64,000 nt of DNA from Histidinibacterium lentulum (lineage in GTDB: Bacteria; Pseudomonadota; Alphaproteobacteria; Rhodobacterales; Rhodobacteraceae), in contig NZ_ML119083.1 of assembly GCF_003789055.1 (NCBI RefSeq), positions 248,001 to 312,000 on the forward strand. Direction: 5' to 3'. This document shows, in pieces, positions 47,084-56,119 of the stretch. The position numbers and the translations under genes were made by a program. Below the pieces are notes generated by a model. That model did no database searches. It was not told the DNA's origin and worked only from the letters and a program-made list of their open reading frames with translations. Every line of letters begins with the position of its first letter. Position 1 is the stretch's first letter.

Positions 47084-47910
47084 GGACCCCGAAGCTCCCT
47101 GTCATGTCCCAGCGACGGTATCCGCTCCCGCGCCGCCCTGACCTCGCGCAGGTCCAGCTCCACATAGCCGATCCCCGGCGCCGTGCCCATCTCCAGCCGT
47201 ACCTCTCCCCAGGGCGAGACCGCCATCGAGTGCCCCCAGGTCCGGCGCAGTCTGCCCGAAACCGCCGGATGCTCCCCCGTCTGCGCCGCCGCAAGGACCC
47301 AGGCCCCGCATTCGATCGCCCGCGCCCGCAGAAGCGGCTCCCAGTGCGCCGCGCCCGTCGCGGGTGTGAAGGCCGAGGGAATCAGAAGCACCTCCGCGCC
47401 CGCCTGGGCAAGACGGCGGTAGAGATAGGGGAACCGCAGATCATAACAGACGCTGAGCCCGACCCTGCCGAGCGGCGTCTCTGCGAGCGCCAGGGTTCCG
47501 CCGGGCCGGAACCCGGCGCTTTCCCGGTAGCTCTCCCCGTCCGAGACATTCACGTCGAACATGTGCGCCTTGTCGTAGCGCACCGCGATCCCGCCATCCG
47601 GACCCACGAGGAGGGATCGGTTCGCGAACCGGCCGCCGGGATCGTCGGTGGTCACCGCGACCGACCCGAGAGCCACCCATATGCCGGACCGCGCCGCCTC
47701 GTCGCGGACCATCGCAACGACCGGGTCCTCGGACTCGTCCACGAGTACCGAACGCTGGCGGTCACGGCTCAGGCTGACGCAATTCGTCACCTCCGGCGTG
47801 GCGACGAAGCCGGCCCCCTCCGCCACGGCCTCGCGCAGAAGGATGCGTACGGCTTCGGAGTTCCGGGCCGGATCGTCGGTGCTCGTCAACTGGAGAAGGG
47901 CGACCCTCAC
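47080..47910 (-). CDS. Carbon-nitrogen hydrolase (Nit1/NitFhit type)
   Basis: A 276-residue amidase of the nitrilase superfamily with the catalytic E40 (VATPEVTN), K114 (YDKAHMFDV) and C155 (LSVCYDLRFP). The DLRFPYLYR stretch and size fit the Nit subgroup that repairs deaminated glutathione. Next to glutaredoxin, this fits a glutathione-maintenance role. The GTG start overlaps the grxC stop (GTGA); the frame upstream of it is grxC in another register. Confidence 0.9.
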   Translation of the reverse strand: MRVALLQLTSTDDPARNSEAVRILLREAVAEGAGFVATPEVTNCVSLSRDRQRSVLVDESEDPVVAMVRDEAARSGIWVALGSVAVTTDDPGGRFANRSLLVGPDGGIAVRYDKAHMFDVNVSDGESYRESAGFRPGGTLALAETPLGRVGLSVCYDLRFPYLYRRLAQAGAEVLLIPSAFTPATGAAHWEPLLRARAIECGAWVLAAAQTGEHPAVSGRLRRTWGHSMAVSPWGEVRLEMGTAPGIGYVELDLREVRAARERIPSLGHDRELRGP

Positions 47911-48164
47911 GCCGACAGGAGGCTGTCGAGCTTGCCGGCACGATCGAGCGCGTAAAGGTCGTCGCACCCGCCGACATGGACGTCGCCCACGAAGATCTGC
48001 GGCACGGTCCGGCCGCCGTTGGCGCGCCTGACCATCTCGGCCTTCCTGTCCGGCGCGCGCAGGACGTCGATCTCGGTGAAGCTCACGCCCTTCTGGGTCA
48101 GGAGCCGTTTCGCCGCGTGGCAGAAGCCGCAGATCGGGGTGGTATAGATTTCGACCGGTTTCAT
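47907..48164 (-). CDS. grxC: Glutaredoxin 3
   Basis: An 85-residue thiol oxidoreductase. The active site reads C12-G-F-C15 instead of the usual CPYC. A dithiol is kept, but loss of proline may change redox potential. TVPQIFVGDVHVGGCDDLYA is the glutathione-binding cis-proline and GG motif. Uses glutathione to reduce disulfides. Overlaps the nitrilase gene. Confidence 0.92.
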   Translation of the reverse strand: MKPVEIYTTPICGFCHAAKRLLTQKGVSFTEIDVLRAPDRKAEMVRRANGGRTVPQIFVGDVHVGGCDDLYALDRAGKLDSLLSA

Positions 48165-48192
48165 GGGTTTCCCTCACTTCGTCGGAGGGAAC

Positions 48193-48915
48193 CTAAGCAT
48201 CTTTGGCGGCGCGGGCCAGTATCGCCACATCGACGCGGGCCGCCCCGGCCGCATGCAGCGCCTCCGTAGCGGCAGCCAGCGTCGCGCCCGAGGTCATGAC
48301 ATCGTCGACCAGCAGCACTGGCCGACCCTTCAACCGGTGCGCGCCGCGCGGCACGAGGGCCTGTTCGAGCTCGCGGAAACGCTGGTCCCGGGATTTGCCG
48401 CCAAGCGGGGCTGTCCGGACGCGGCGGGTCAGAAGATCGGGGATCACCGCATGGCCGGTATGGCGCCCCATGGCATTCGCCAGCAGCGCGGACTGGTTGT
48501 AGCGGCGGCTCAGGAGTCGGGTCCAGTGGAGCGGGACCGGCACGATCACCGTATCCGGCAGGAGAAGCGGCGCCGCGGCGCCGGCGATCCATCCCGCTGC
48601 GGGGCGCGCGAGATCGGTCCGGTCCCCGTGCTTGAGCGCGAGCACGATCTTGCGGCCGACACCCGCATAGAGCATCGCGGCCCGCCCGTGTCCCCAGGGC
48701 CGGGACACGGCAAGGCAATCGTCGCAGAGCACGGCCGCCGCCTCCTCCCCGGGAAGGGGCAGGCCGCAGTGATCGCAGGCGAGACCCGTGACGAAAGGTG
48801 TCTCTGCCCAGCAGGCGCCGCAGAGGGCGAAATCCGTCTGCGTCCGTGCGTCGCACATCAGGCAGCGGGCCGGGTAGAGCACGCGAAGCGCACGTTGCAT
48901 CCCTCGCCCATCCAT
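48193..48915 (-). CDS. comF: ComF-family phosphoribosyltransferase-like protein
   Basis: A 240-residue protein. N-terminal cysteine pairs (CLMC, CGAC, CDHC, CDDC) form zinc-finger-like units, and a C-terminal PRTase domain carries VLLVDDVMTSGATL. ComF/GntX proteins act in DNA uptake in naturally competent bacteria and may be general. Start 48915, with 48900 an alternative. Only 14 bp separate it from the divergent methyltransferase-like gene. Confidence 0.88.
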   Translation of the reverse strand: MDGRGMQRALRVLYPARCLMCDARTQTDFALCGACWAETPFVTGLACDHCGLPLPGEEAAAVLCDDCLAVSRPWGHGRAAMLYAGVGRKIVLALKHGDRTDLARPAAGWIAGAAAPLLLPDTVIVPVPLHWTRLLSRRYNQSALLANAMGRHTGHAVIPDLLTRRVRTAPLGGKSRDQRFRELEQALVPRGAHRLKGRPVLLVDDVMTSGATLAAATEALHAAGAARVDVAILARAAKDA

Positions 48916-48929
48916 CTAGTTAACCCTGC

Positions 48930-49763
48930 ATGAACGTACCGCCTCAGCTCTTCGACAGGGCGGCCCTTGCAAGGCATCGCGCCCGCGCCGCGGCCTCAGG
49001 CCCGGCCCTGTTCCTGCATGAGGCCGTCGCCGACGAGATCGAGGATAGGCTCGCAGAGGTTAACAGGTCATTTATCGAGCCAGCCGTCGTCACCCCCTGG
49101 CCGGGGATCTGGGCGCAACGGCTCCCCGGCGCCGCGATGTCGCCGGACGACGAGACCCTGTCGTTTCAGCCCGACCGGCACGACCTCGTGATCCACGCGC
49201 TGGCCCTGCACTGGGCCAACGATCCGGTCGGCCAGCTCGTGCAATGTCGGCGCGCGCTGAAGCCGGACGGGCTGCTGATCGCGGCACTCTTCGGCGGGCG
49301 CACGCTGCAGGAGCTGCGTGGCTGCCTCACGGATGCTGAAGCGCGGGTGACGGGGGGGCTGTCGCCACGCGTCACGCCGATGGGAGAGATCCGCGACCTG
49401 GGCGGGCTGCTTTCGAGGGCCGGCCTCTCGCTGCCGGTCGCCGACAGCAACTCGATCCGGGTCAGCTATGACACGCCCTTTCACCTGATGCGGGACCTGC
49501 GCGCGATGGGAGAGACGAACGCGTTGTGTGCCCGACTCCGGCATGCCAGCGCGCGAGAGATGCTGGCGGAAGCAGCGCGGCTATATGCCGAGCGACACTC
49601 GGAAGATGACGGCCGGGTCATCGCCACATTCGAAGTCGTCACGCTCACGGGTTGGGCCCCGGCGCCCGATCAGCCCCGGCCGCTGCGCCCTGGTTCCGCG
49701 AAGGTGCGGCTGGCCGACGCACTGGGCGCGACCGAAACGCGCCTCGATCCGAACGAGAATTGA
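48930..49763 (+). CDS. Methyltransferase-like protein (NDUFAF5/BioC relative) with eroded SAM motif
   Basis: A 277-residue protein. The central and C-terminal parts look like a class I methyltransferase: LVIHALALHWANDP, GLLIAALFGGRTLQELR and the HASAREMLAEAARLYAERH region seen in the NDUFAF5-like subgroup (SAM-dependent arginine hydroxylase in mitochondrial complex I assembly). The first Rossmann loop, normally D-x-G-x-G-x-G, cannot be found; the region reads TPWPGIWAQRLPG. A role in complex I or as a non-methylating factor is inference. Confidence 0.7.
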   Translation: MNVPPQLFDRAALARHRARAAASGPALFLHEAVADEIEDRLAEVNRSFIEPAVVTPWPGIWAQRLPGAAMSPDDETLSFQPDRHDLVIHALALHWANDPVGQLVQCRRALKPDGLLIAALFGGRTLQELRGCLTDAEARVTGGLSPRVTPMGEIRDLGGLLSRAGLSLPVADSNSIRVSYDTPFHLMRDLRAMGETNALCARLRHASAREMLAEAARLYAERHSEDDGRVIATFEVVTLTGWAPAPDQPRPLRPGSAKVRLADALGATETRLDPNEN

Positions 49764-49804
49764 ACTTCTGGCACGATGGGCTATCTCGCGATCATACTTA
49801 GCAG

Positions 49805-50899
49805 ATGACCGAGAAGGTTCGCCAGATGTTTGACGCCAAAGCGGACGCCGCCGTGCCGGCCGAGTGCCCGGTCCACGCGCCCGAAGGTCATCCGAAGATC
49901 AAGCCGGCGCGGATCGGGGTTCTGCTCGCAAATCTCGGCACCCCCGACGCAACGGACTATTGGTCAATGCGGCGCTACCTGAACGAGTTCCTCTCGGACC
50001 GCCGCGTCATCGACTACAGTCCATGGATCTGGCAGCCGCTGCTGCAGCTTGTCATCCTGTCGAAACGGCCGTTCAGCTCCGGCGAGGCGTACAAGTCGAT
50101 CTGGAACGAGGAAAAGAACGAAAGCCCGCTCATGACCATCACCAAGGATCAGACCGCCGCCATCGCGGCGCAGGTCCGGGAGAGGTTCGGCAATGAGGTG
50201 CGCGTCGATTTCTGCATGCGCTACGGCAATCCCTCAACGCCGTCCAAGGTGCGCGAGATGGTCGAGGCCGGGTGCCGCAAGATACTGTTCTTCCCGCTTT
50301 ATCCGCATTACGCGGGTGCCACTTCCGCCACGGCGAACGACCAGTTCTTCCGCGCGCTGATGAAGGAGAAGTGGCAGCCGACCGCCCGCGTGGTCGATCC
50401 CTATTACGACCGACCCGACTATATCGAGGCGCTCGCCCAGTCGGTCGAGCGCGCCTATGCCGGGCTCGAGAACCGGCCGGACGTGCTGGTCTGCTCCTAT
50501 CACGGCGTGCCGAAGCGCTATCTCGAGGAAGGCGATCCCTACCATTGCCAGTGCCAGAAGACGACCCGCCTCCTGAAGGAGCGGCTGGGCTGGGCCGACA
50601 CGGAGATCACCACGACCTTCCAGTCGAAATTCGGCCCGGAAGAGTGGCTGAAGCCCTACACGGTCGAAGAGGTCGCGCGGCTGGCGGAGGCCGGAAAGAA
50701 GCGGATCGCGGTTTGTGCGCCCGCCTTTTCCGCCGACTGCATCGAGACGCTCGAGGAGATCAACGAGGAGATCCGGGAGAGCTTCGAACATGCGGGCGGC
50801 GAGGAATTCACCTATATTCCCTGCCTGAACGACGACCCGGCGCATATCGACGCGCTGGTGAACGTGATCGAGGAGAACCTGCAGGGCTGGACCCGGTAG
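49805..50899 (+). CDS. hemH: Ferrochelatase
   Basis: A 364-residue enzyme inserting Fe(II) into protoporphyrin IX to make haem. VLLANLGTPDATDYWS (residues 39-54), catalytic H233 (CSYHGVPKRY), and the acidic pair E279-E280 in FGPEEWLKPYT. The PYHCQCQKTT cysteines (248 and 250) are also common to alphaproteobacterial forms. The N-terminal 30 residues are extra relative to E. coli. A GC hairpin follows 23 bp after the stop. Confidence 0.95.
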   Translation: MTEKVRQMFDAKADAAVPAECPVHAPEGHPKIKPARIGVLLANLGTPDATDYWSMRRYLNEFLSDRRVIDYSPWIWQPLLQLVILSKRPFSSGEAYKSIWNEEKNESPLMTITKDQTAAIAAQVRERFGNEVRVDFCMRYGNPSTPSKVREMVEAGCRKILFFPLYPHYAGATSATANDQFFRALMKEKWQPTARVVDPYYDRPDYIEALAQSVERAYAGLENRPDVLVCSYHGVPKRYLEEGDPYHCQCQKTTRLLKERLGWADTEITTTFQSKFGPEEWLKPYTVEEVARLAEAGKKRIAVCAPAFSADCIETLEEINEEIRESFEHAGGEEFTYIPCLNDDPAHIDALVNVIEENLQGWTR

Positions 50900-50922
50900 A
50901 CGGGCCGGTCCCCTGCCTGTCT

Positions 50923-50943
50923 GCGGGGCCTTTCGGACCCCGC
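50923..50943. terminator. Hairpin between hemH and the convergent small gene
   Basis: GCGGGGCC (50923-50930) pairs with GGACCCCGC (50935-50943, one bulged A) around TTTC. It lies between convergent genes, but lacks a T-tract on either strand. Confidence 0.45.
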
Positions 50944-50947
50944 ATGA

Positions 50948-51139
50948 TCAGTTACCGTCGATTGCCGCAGCAATGATGGCGATGACCACGGCGGTCACCA
51001 CCATCTCCAGAGGGAACGACCCTCCCATGGTCTGACGCTGGATCATCTCGGGACGCGGCTGAGTCTCTGCCTGGCCCTCGGCATGGGACGCCACACCGGA
51101 GGCGAGCAGGAGGGCGGCTGCGAGGGCGAAAGGCTTCAT
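50948..51139 (-). CDS. Small exported membrane protein, 63 residues
   Basis: Residues 1-21 form a signal peptide (MKPFALAAALLLASGVASHA), then a short linker, and a C-terminal transmembrane helix (EMVVTAVVIAIIAAAIDG). Start at 51139 chosen because the signal peptide begins there. Lies next to hemH on the opposite strand; short proteins of this type beside hemH are sometimes labelled ferrochelatase in related genomes, but nothing here supports enzyme activity. Confidence 0.7.
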   Translation of the reverse strand: MKPFALAAALLLASGVASHAEGQAETQPRPEMIQRQTMGGSFPLEMVVTAVVIAIIAAAIDGN

Positions 51140-51184
51140 GACACTCTCCGGCTTGATCTGCCGAACCTTCGCCCGCGCCATCCG

Positions 51185-51766
51185 TCAGATCAAGAGCACC
51201 TGGGTCCCCACGTTGGTCAGGCGGTAGAGTTCGGCGATATGCTCGTTGTAGAGCCCGATGCAGCCGTTGGACGACCGGCGCCCGATCTTGCGCGTGTCGT
51301 GGGTGCCGTGAATCCGGTAATACTGCCAGGTCAGGTGCAGCGCATGGGTCCCGAGCGGGTTGTCCGGGCCGGGCGGCACGAATTCCGGCCATTCCGGGTT
51401 CCGTTCGCGCATCGCGGGAGTGGGAGACCAGCTCGGCCCCTCGACCTTGCGGATGATCTCCGTCCGACCGGTCCGGGTCAGGTCCTCGGTCAGCGGCACG
51501 GAGGTCGGGTAGAGCTTGTAGATCGACTGATCCTCGGACCAGAAGTGCAGCGCGCGGGAGCGGATATCCACAAGGATCGCGCCGTTGCGGGTCGAGTCGA
51601 AAAAGGGCTGCCAGTCGAGCGACCGGAAGGACGAGACGTTGCGCGGCACGGCGCTCGAGATATCGGCCTCGATCTCGGTGGTGTTGCGCGTCTGCGCCAG
51701 CGCGGGCGTCGCCAGGACGGCGGCACCGGTGGCGAGGAAGGCACGGCGGGACAGGGGCTTGGGCAT
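51185..51766 (-). CDS. L,D-transpeptidase (YkuD), secreted
   Basis: A 193-residue enzyme with an RR-type signal (LSRRAFLATGAAVLATPALA). YkuD catalytic motif IHGTHDTRKIG followed by SSNGCIGL, with the nucleophile cysteine; WYTYQ-like WQYYRIHGT precedes. It forms 3-3 peptidoglycan crosslinks or attaches proteins to the wall. GGAG lies 8 bp before the ATG. A small membrane-protein gene lies 45 bp downstream. Confidence 0.9.
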   Translation of the reverse strand: MPKPLSRRAFLATGAAVLATPALAQTRNTTEIEADISSAVPRNVSSFRSLDWQPFFDSTRNGAILVDIRSRALHFWSEDQSIYKLYPTSVPLTEDLTRTGRTEIIRKVEGPSWSPTPAMRERNPEWPEFVPPGPDNPLGTHALHLTWQYYRIHGTHDTRKIGRRSSNGCIGLYNEHIAELYRLTNVGTQVLLI

Positions 51767-51929
51767 GGAACGGACTCCGGACTGCTCACTTTTCAAAGTC
51801 CGATACGACGCGACGGCATTTCGGGCAATTCACGCTTTCCGGAGACCGGCGGCTTCGTGCCGAAGTATGTTTGAAACGTCACGCGCAAGCGGGTAAGCGA
51901 AACGTCGACCTTACGCAGGACCAGACGAC

Positions 51930-52484
51930 ATGCGCGCGATCCTCCTTTCCGTCTCTCTTCTGGCTGTGGCCGCCTGCGGACCGCGGCCACAGGTGCAGAT
52001 CAGCCCGGAAGGCCAGCCCCTTCAGGCGGGCTACCGTATTTCGCCCGAAGAGACGGATGCCGTGCAGATCCGTATGCTCGACAGCGTGAACACGCTGCGG
52101 CAGGCGGCGGGGCTGGTGCCGGTGGCCTATGACAGCCGCCTCAACGCTGCCGCGGCGACCCACTCGCGGGACATGGCGCTTCAGAACCGGCCCTGGCATT
52201 TCGGCTCTGACGGCTCGTCGCCGCTCGATCGGGCGCGGCGGGTCGGATATCCGGGCCTGATCCTGGGCGAGACGATCTCCGAAAGCTACGAAACAGAGCT
52301 TCAGACTCTGGGCGCCTGGATGGAGCGGCCAGAGACCCGGGAAATCCTGCTCGATAGGCGGGCCCGCCAGATGGGCTTTGCCTGGTTCCAGGAGGAGTCG
52401 GGCAAGCTGTGGTGGACGCTGGTTCTCGGGACCACGGCGATCACCGCGCCGGCCGTGGCGCCGCTGCCGCCGACGGAAAGCTGA
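51930..52484 (+). CDS. CAP-domain lipoprotein
   Basis: A 184-residue protein. Lipobox LAVAAC (residues 11-16) after a short hydrophobic signal indicates an outer-membrane or periplasmic lipoprotein. A CAP/SCP domain follows: LRQAAGLVPVAYDSRLNAAA, ATHSRDMALQNRPWHFGSDG and the LGAWMERPETREILL region. CAP proteins often act on the cell surface or in wall remodelling. It lies between two L,D-transpeptidase genes, divergent from one and convergent with the other (4 bp). Confidence 0.85.
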   Translation: MRAILLSVSLLAVAACGPRPQVQISPEGQPLQAGYRISPEETDAVQIRMLDSVNTLRQAAGLVPVAYDSRLNAAAATHSRDMALQNRPWHFGSDGSSPLDRARRVGYPGLILGETISESYETELQTLGAWMERPETREILLDRRARQMGFAWFQEESGKLWWTLVLGTTAITAPAVAPLPPTES

Positions 52485-52488
52485 CGCC

Positions 52489-52983
52489 TCAGGGATAGAT
52501 CGCGATCCGCGTTCCGGTCTGCACCATGGCGTAGATCTTCTCCATGTCGCGGTTCGACACGGCGATGCATCCTGCCGTCCAGTCGGCCTTGCCCTGGAAC
52601 ATCCGCGGCGTCCCGTGGATGAAGATGTCTCCGCCCGGATCGAGTTCCATCTCCAGTGCGCGGGCGAGATCTTCCGCGTCCGGATAGGATATGCCGAGCG
52701 ACAGGTGGAACTCGCTGTTCGGGTTGCGCCGGTCGATGAAGTAGTAGCCCTCGGGCGTGCGGCCGTCGCCCTCGAAGAGCTTGTGTCCCGTGGGCGCGAA
52801 GCCGAGCTCGAACTCGAAGGTCTCGAGCACCCGGTTATGATGCATCAGCTGCATCGTCCGAGACGACTTGTACACGTTGATCTGCGTGACCTCTGGACCG
52901 TTGTAGGTCCGGAACTTGGAGTTGGAGCACGACGCGACGCCGAGAAACAGCGCCAGAATGATAAGCACGCGTAAGCCGCGCAT
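52489..52983 (-). CDS. L,D-transpeptidase family lipoprotein
   Basis: A 164-residue YkuD protein with lipobox GVASC (residues 15-19) near the N-terminus. Motif FIHGTPRMFQGKADWTAGCI followed by AVSN has the catalytic H and C. The start at 52983 places the lipoprotein signal first. Compared with the 51185 enzyme it lacks the RR signal and is a membrane-anchored paralogue, suggesting different sites of action. 77 bp downstream of the methyltransferase gene. Confidence 0.88.
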   Translation of the reverse strand: MRGLRVLIILALFLGVASCSNSKFRTYNGPEVTQINVYKSSRTMQLMHHNRVLETFEFELGFAPTGHKLFEGDGRTPEGYYFIDRRNPNSEFHLSLGISYPDAEDLARALEMELDPGGDIFIHGTPRMFQGKADWTAGCIAVSNRDMEKIYAMVQTGTRIAIYP

Positions 52984-53060
52984 GGGAACTGCCCTCGCCC
53001 TGAGTAGGTCTTTGAGGAGCCTTACTCCAAAAACGGCATCCGCGGTAGCTGACCCGGGGT

Positions 53061-54269
53061 TCACGAGCGTGTGAAGGCGGAGATCAGCTCGACATGCGGC
53101 GACCAACGGAACTGGTCCACCACGGTGACCGGACCCATGGAAAACCCGGCATCGACCAGACGGCGCGCATCTGGCGCGAAGGTGGCGGGCGCGCAGGAGA
53201 CCATCACGACGCGTCGGATGCCCGAGGCGGCGAGCGCCTCCACCTGAGCACGGGCTCCGGCGCGGGGCGGATCGACGACCGCCACGTCGAAGCCATCGAG
53301 CTCCGGTCCGACGAGCGGATCGCGAAACAGGTCGCGGCGCAGAGTGGTGACCCGCTTGAGGCCGGTCGCATGGCGCCAGCCGCGGTCAAGGGCGGCGAGC
53401 ATCGGCGCAGAGGCCTCCACTGCCTGAACCTCGACGGCCTCGGCAATGGAGAGGGCGAAGGTCCCCGAACCGGCAAAGAGATCGAGCATCCGACGCGCGC
53501 CGCTGGTCGCGGCGCGGACACCGTCGACCAGCGCGGCTTCTCCCTCGGGCGTGGCCTGAAGAAAGGCGCCTGGCGGTGGCGCCACTTCGGCGCGGCCGAA
53601 CCTCTGGACCGGGGGCAGGCGCGTGGCGATCGGCTCTTCGCCACAGGTCAGGCGGGACAGGGACAGCTTCTCCGCCAGGGCGGCGAGGCGCTGGCGCAGC
53701 GGCGCCGTCAGGGGCTTGCCGCCCTCGATCATGAGGTCGGGGCCGTTCGCGGTGGTGGTGACGGAATAGGCCACCTCCCCCTTGCGGCTGGCGATCTCTC
53801 GCGTGAGATCCCTCAGGGCTGGCACCAGGGCCAGGAGCGAGGGATGCAGCACGCGGCACTCGGGGATCTCGACGATCTGGTGGGTCCGCCGCGCATGAAA
53901 CCCCACGAGCGCGCCGGATTTCGTCCGCCGACCAGCAAGTTTCGCCCGCCTGCGGGAACCGATCGGAGACGTCACGACGCCGGCGATCTCGGCCTTCAGC
54001 CCGGAGCGGGTGAGGGCATCGTGCACCACCTCCGCTTTCCAGTCCGCGACGAAGGCGTCCGAGGCATGTTGCAGGACACAGCCGCCGCAAGTGCCGAAAT
54101 GCGGACAGGGCGGTGTTACGCGGTGGGGGGACTGCGTCAGCACCTTGCCTGTCGGGCTGACCGTCTCTCCGGTCAGCACATAGGGCACTGGCCCTCCCGC
54201 AGCGGTCTGACCAAGGCCCCCCGGTGTCAGGTGCAGCACCTCGGAGGCGACAGGAGCAAGGTCGCTCAC
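53061..54269 (-). CDS. RNA (uracil-C5)-methyltransferase, TrmA/RlmD family
   Basis: A 402-residue SAM-dependent enzyme. Iron-sulfur cysteines CPHFGTCGGCVLQ plus ECRVL, SAM loop DLFAGSGTFAL, DPPRAGARAQ and the catalytic-cysteine loop VSCAPATFAPD. In E. coli RlmD the end of this loop reads like NPVT/FARD; P here is unusual. The target is probably U1939 or U747 of 23S rRNA or U54 of tRNA, undecided. The GTG start overlaps the ABC exporter stop (GTGA). Confidence 0.88.
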   Translation of the reverse strand: MSDLAPVASEVLHLTPGGLGQTAAGGPVPYVLTGETVSPTGKVLTQSPHRVTPPCPHFGTCGGCVLQHASDAFVADWKAEVVHDALTRSGLKAEIAGVVTSPIGSRRRAKLAGRRTKSGALVGFHARRTHQIVEIPECRVLHPSLLALVPALRDLTREIASRKGEVAYSVTTTANGPDLMIEGGKPLTAPLRQRLAALAEKLSLSRLTCGEEPIATRLPPVQRFGRAEVAPPPGAFLQATPEGEAALVDGVRAATSGARRMLDLFAGSGTFALSIAEAVEVQAVEASAPMLAALDRGWRHATGLKRVTTLRRDLFRDPLVGPELDGFDVAVVDPPRAGARAQVEALAASGIRRVVMVSCAPATFAPDARRLVDAGFSMGPVTVVDQFRWSPHVELISAFTRS

Positions 54270-56119
54270 TCCGCCGCCTCGCGGGCGAATCCGCCGGACT
54301 GCCTGTCCCAGTACCGCGCATAGAGCCCGCGCCGGGAGAGCAGCTCCTCGTGCGTGCCTTCCTCCACGATCTGGCCGCGGTCCAGCACCACGATCCTGTC
54401 CATGTCGGCGATGGTGGACAGGCGGTGCGCGATGGCGATGACGGTCTTGCCCTCCATTGCACGGTCGAGCGCGGTCTGAATCGCCGCCTCGACCTCGCTG
54501 TCGAGTGCGCTTGTCGCCTCGTCCAGAACAAGGATCGGCGCGTCCTTGATCATGGCGCGGGCCAGGGCGATGCGCTGGCGCTGGCCGCCCGAGAGTTTCA
54601 CGCCGCGCTCGCCGAGGAAGGCGCCATAACCGGCGCGCCCCCGATGGTCCTTCATGTCGAGGATGAACTCGTGCGCCTCGGCCTTCTCGGCGGCGGAAAT
54701 GAGGTCGTCCTCCGTGGCATCGGGCCGCCCATAGATGATGTTGTCCCGCGCGGTTCTGTTGAACATCGCGGTTTCCTGCGTGACCATGCCGATGGCCCGG
54801 CGCAGGCTTTCCTGGGTCACAAGCGCGATGTTCTGCCCGTCGATCCGTACCTCACCCTCCTCGGGGTCATAGAGCCGGAGGAGCAGCGCGACGAGCGTGG
54901 ACTTGCCCGCCCCCGAGGCGCCGACGATGCCCAGCTTTTCGCCGGGCTTCACGCGCAGGTCGATCCGCGAGACGCCGCCGACATCGCGCCCGTATCCGAA
55001 GGACACCTTGTCGAAGACGATCTCGCCCTCGGTTACGGTGAGGTCCGTCGCGCCTTCGGCATCCGTCAGCGTATGGGGCGGGGTGAGGGTGTTCATCCCG
55101 TCCTCCACCTCGCCGATATGGCCGTAGATGGCGAGCAGGGTGAAACTGATCCAGCCGGTCATCTGCGACAGCCGGATCGCCACCGCGCCCATGGCCGCGA
55201 TATCGCCCGCGGTCACGCCGCCTGCCGTCCCGATGCCAAGTCCCGCGCCCACGAGCGCCAGAGGCAGGATGCCCGCAAGGAACGTCAGCCCCAGACGGAA
55301 CAGCGCGGAAACCCTGCCGAAGCGGACGGCAGTGTCCTCGAACGTGCGCATTGCGCCCAGCGCCGCCTCGTCCTCATGCTCGGCCCGGGCAAAGAGCTTC
55401 ACCGTCTTGATGTTGGTGATCGTGTCGACGACCTGGCCCGTCACCATGGCGCGGGCCGCGGCGCGTTCCTTTGACCGCGCGCGGATCCGAGGGAGGAAGT
55501 ACCACAGGAACCCGGCATAGGCCGCGAACCACAGGACGAGGATCGGCACCAGCCAGAGGTTCACCGCGCCCACGAGAATCGCCGCCCCCAGCACCGAGGC
55601 GAGACCGAAGAGCACGGCGTTCACCGTCTCCACAACCGCCTCGGTCAGGGACCGCGCCGCCTGCATCTGCTTCTGCGCGAGCCTGCCGGCGAAGTCGTTG
55701 TCGAAGAAGGTGACCGCGTGGCCCAGCGTCCAGCGGTGCAGTCGCGCCAGCGTCAGGGTGAAGACGGAAGGGCTGATGACCACGGCCTGAAACGTCGCCG
55801 AGGCGCCGAAGAAGATTGGCCGCAGGATCAGCATGACCACCACGGAGAAGATCACGAGCCAGGCGTGATCGGCCCAGAACGCCGCCCAGCCGGTCGCGGC
55901 GGCATCCACCGCCCGGCCAAGCAGCCACATTGTCAGCACCTCCGACGCGCCGGTGAAGGCGGAGATGAAGGTCGCGAGGGCAAGGATCGGCCAGGATCCC
56001 TTGAGGCACCAGCCGACGAACCGCCAGAGCGTGCGCGGCGGCGGACCGTCCGCGGGCTGGACGCTCTCGATCAGGCCGGCGGCCCACTCGATCCAGCGGT
56101 CGTAGGCGCGTGCGATCAT
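54266..56119 (-). CDS. ABC exporter half-transporter B (MsbA-like)
   Basis: A 617-residue fused permease/ATPase. About six transmembrane helices (residues about 55-325), then the ATPase with Walker A GASGAGKST, signature LSGGQRQRIALARAM, Walker B LVLDEATSALDSE and H-loop IAHRLST. The start overlaps the upstream partner (ATGA). Both members of the pair keep all catalytic motifs, so two active sites are expected. Substrate unknown; it may be a lipid or drug. Confidence 0.92.
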   Translation of the reverse strand: MIARAYDRWIEWAAGLIESVQPADGPPPRTLWRFVGWCLKGSWPILALATFISAFTGASEVLTMWLLGRAVDAAATGWAAFWADHAWLVIFSVVVMLILRPIFFGASATFQAVVISPSVFTLTLARLHRWTLGHAVTFFDNDFAGRLAQKQMQAARSLTEAVVETVNAVLFGLASVLGAAILVGAVNLWLVPILVLWFAAYAGFLWYFLPRIRARSKERAAARAMVTGQVVDTITNIKTVKLFARAEHEDEAALGAMRTFEDTAVRFGRVSALFRLGLTFLAGILPLALVGAGLGIGTAGGVTAGDIAAMGAVAIRLSQMTGWISFTLLAIYGHIGEVEDGMNTLTPPHTLTDAEGATDLTVTEGEIVFDKVSFGYGRDVGGVSRIDLRVKPGEKLGIVGASGAGKSTLVALLLRLYDPEEGEVRIDGQNIALVTQESLRRAIGMVTQETAMFNRTARDNIIYGRPDATEDDLISAAEKAEAHEFILDMKDHRGRAGYGAFLGERGVKLSGGQRQRIALARAMIKDAPILVLDEATSALDSEVEAAIQTALDRAMEGKTVIAIAHRLSTIADMDRIVVLDRGQIVEEGTHEELLSRRGLYARYWDRQSGGFAREAAE

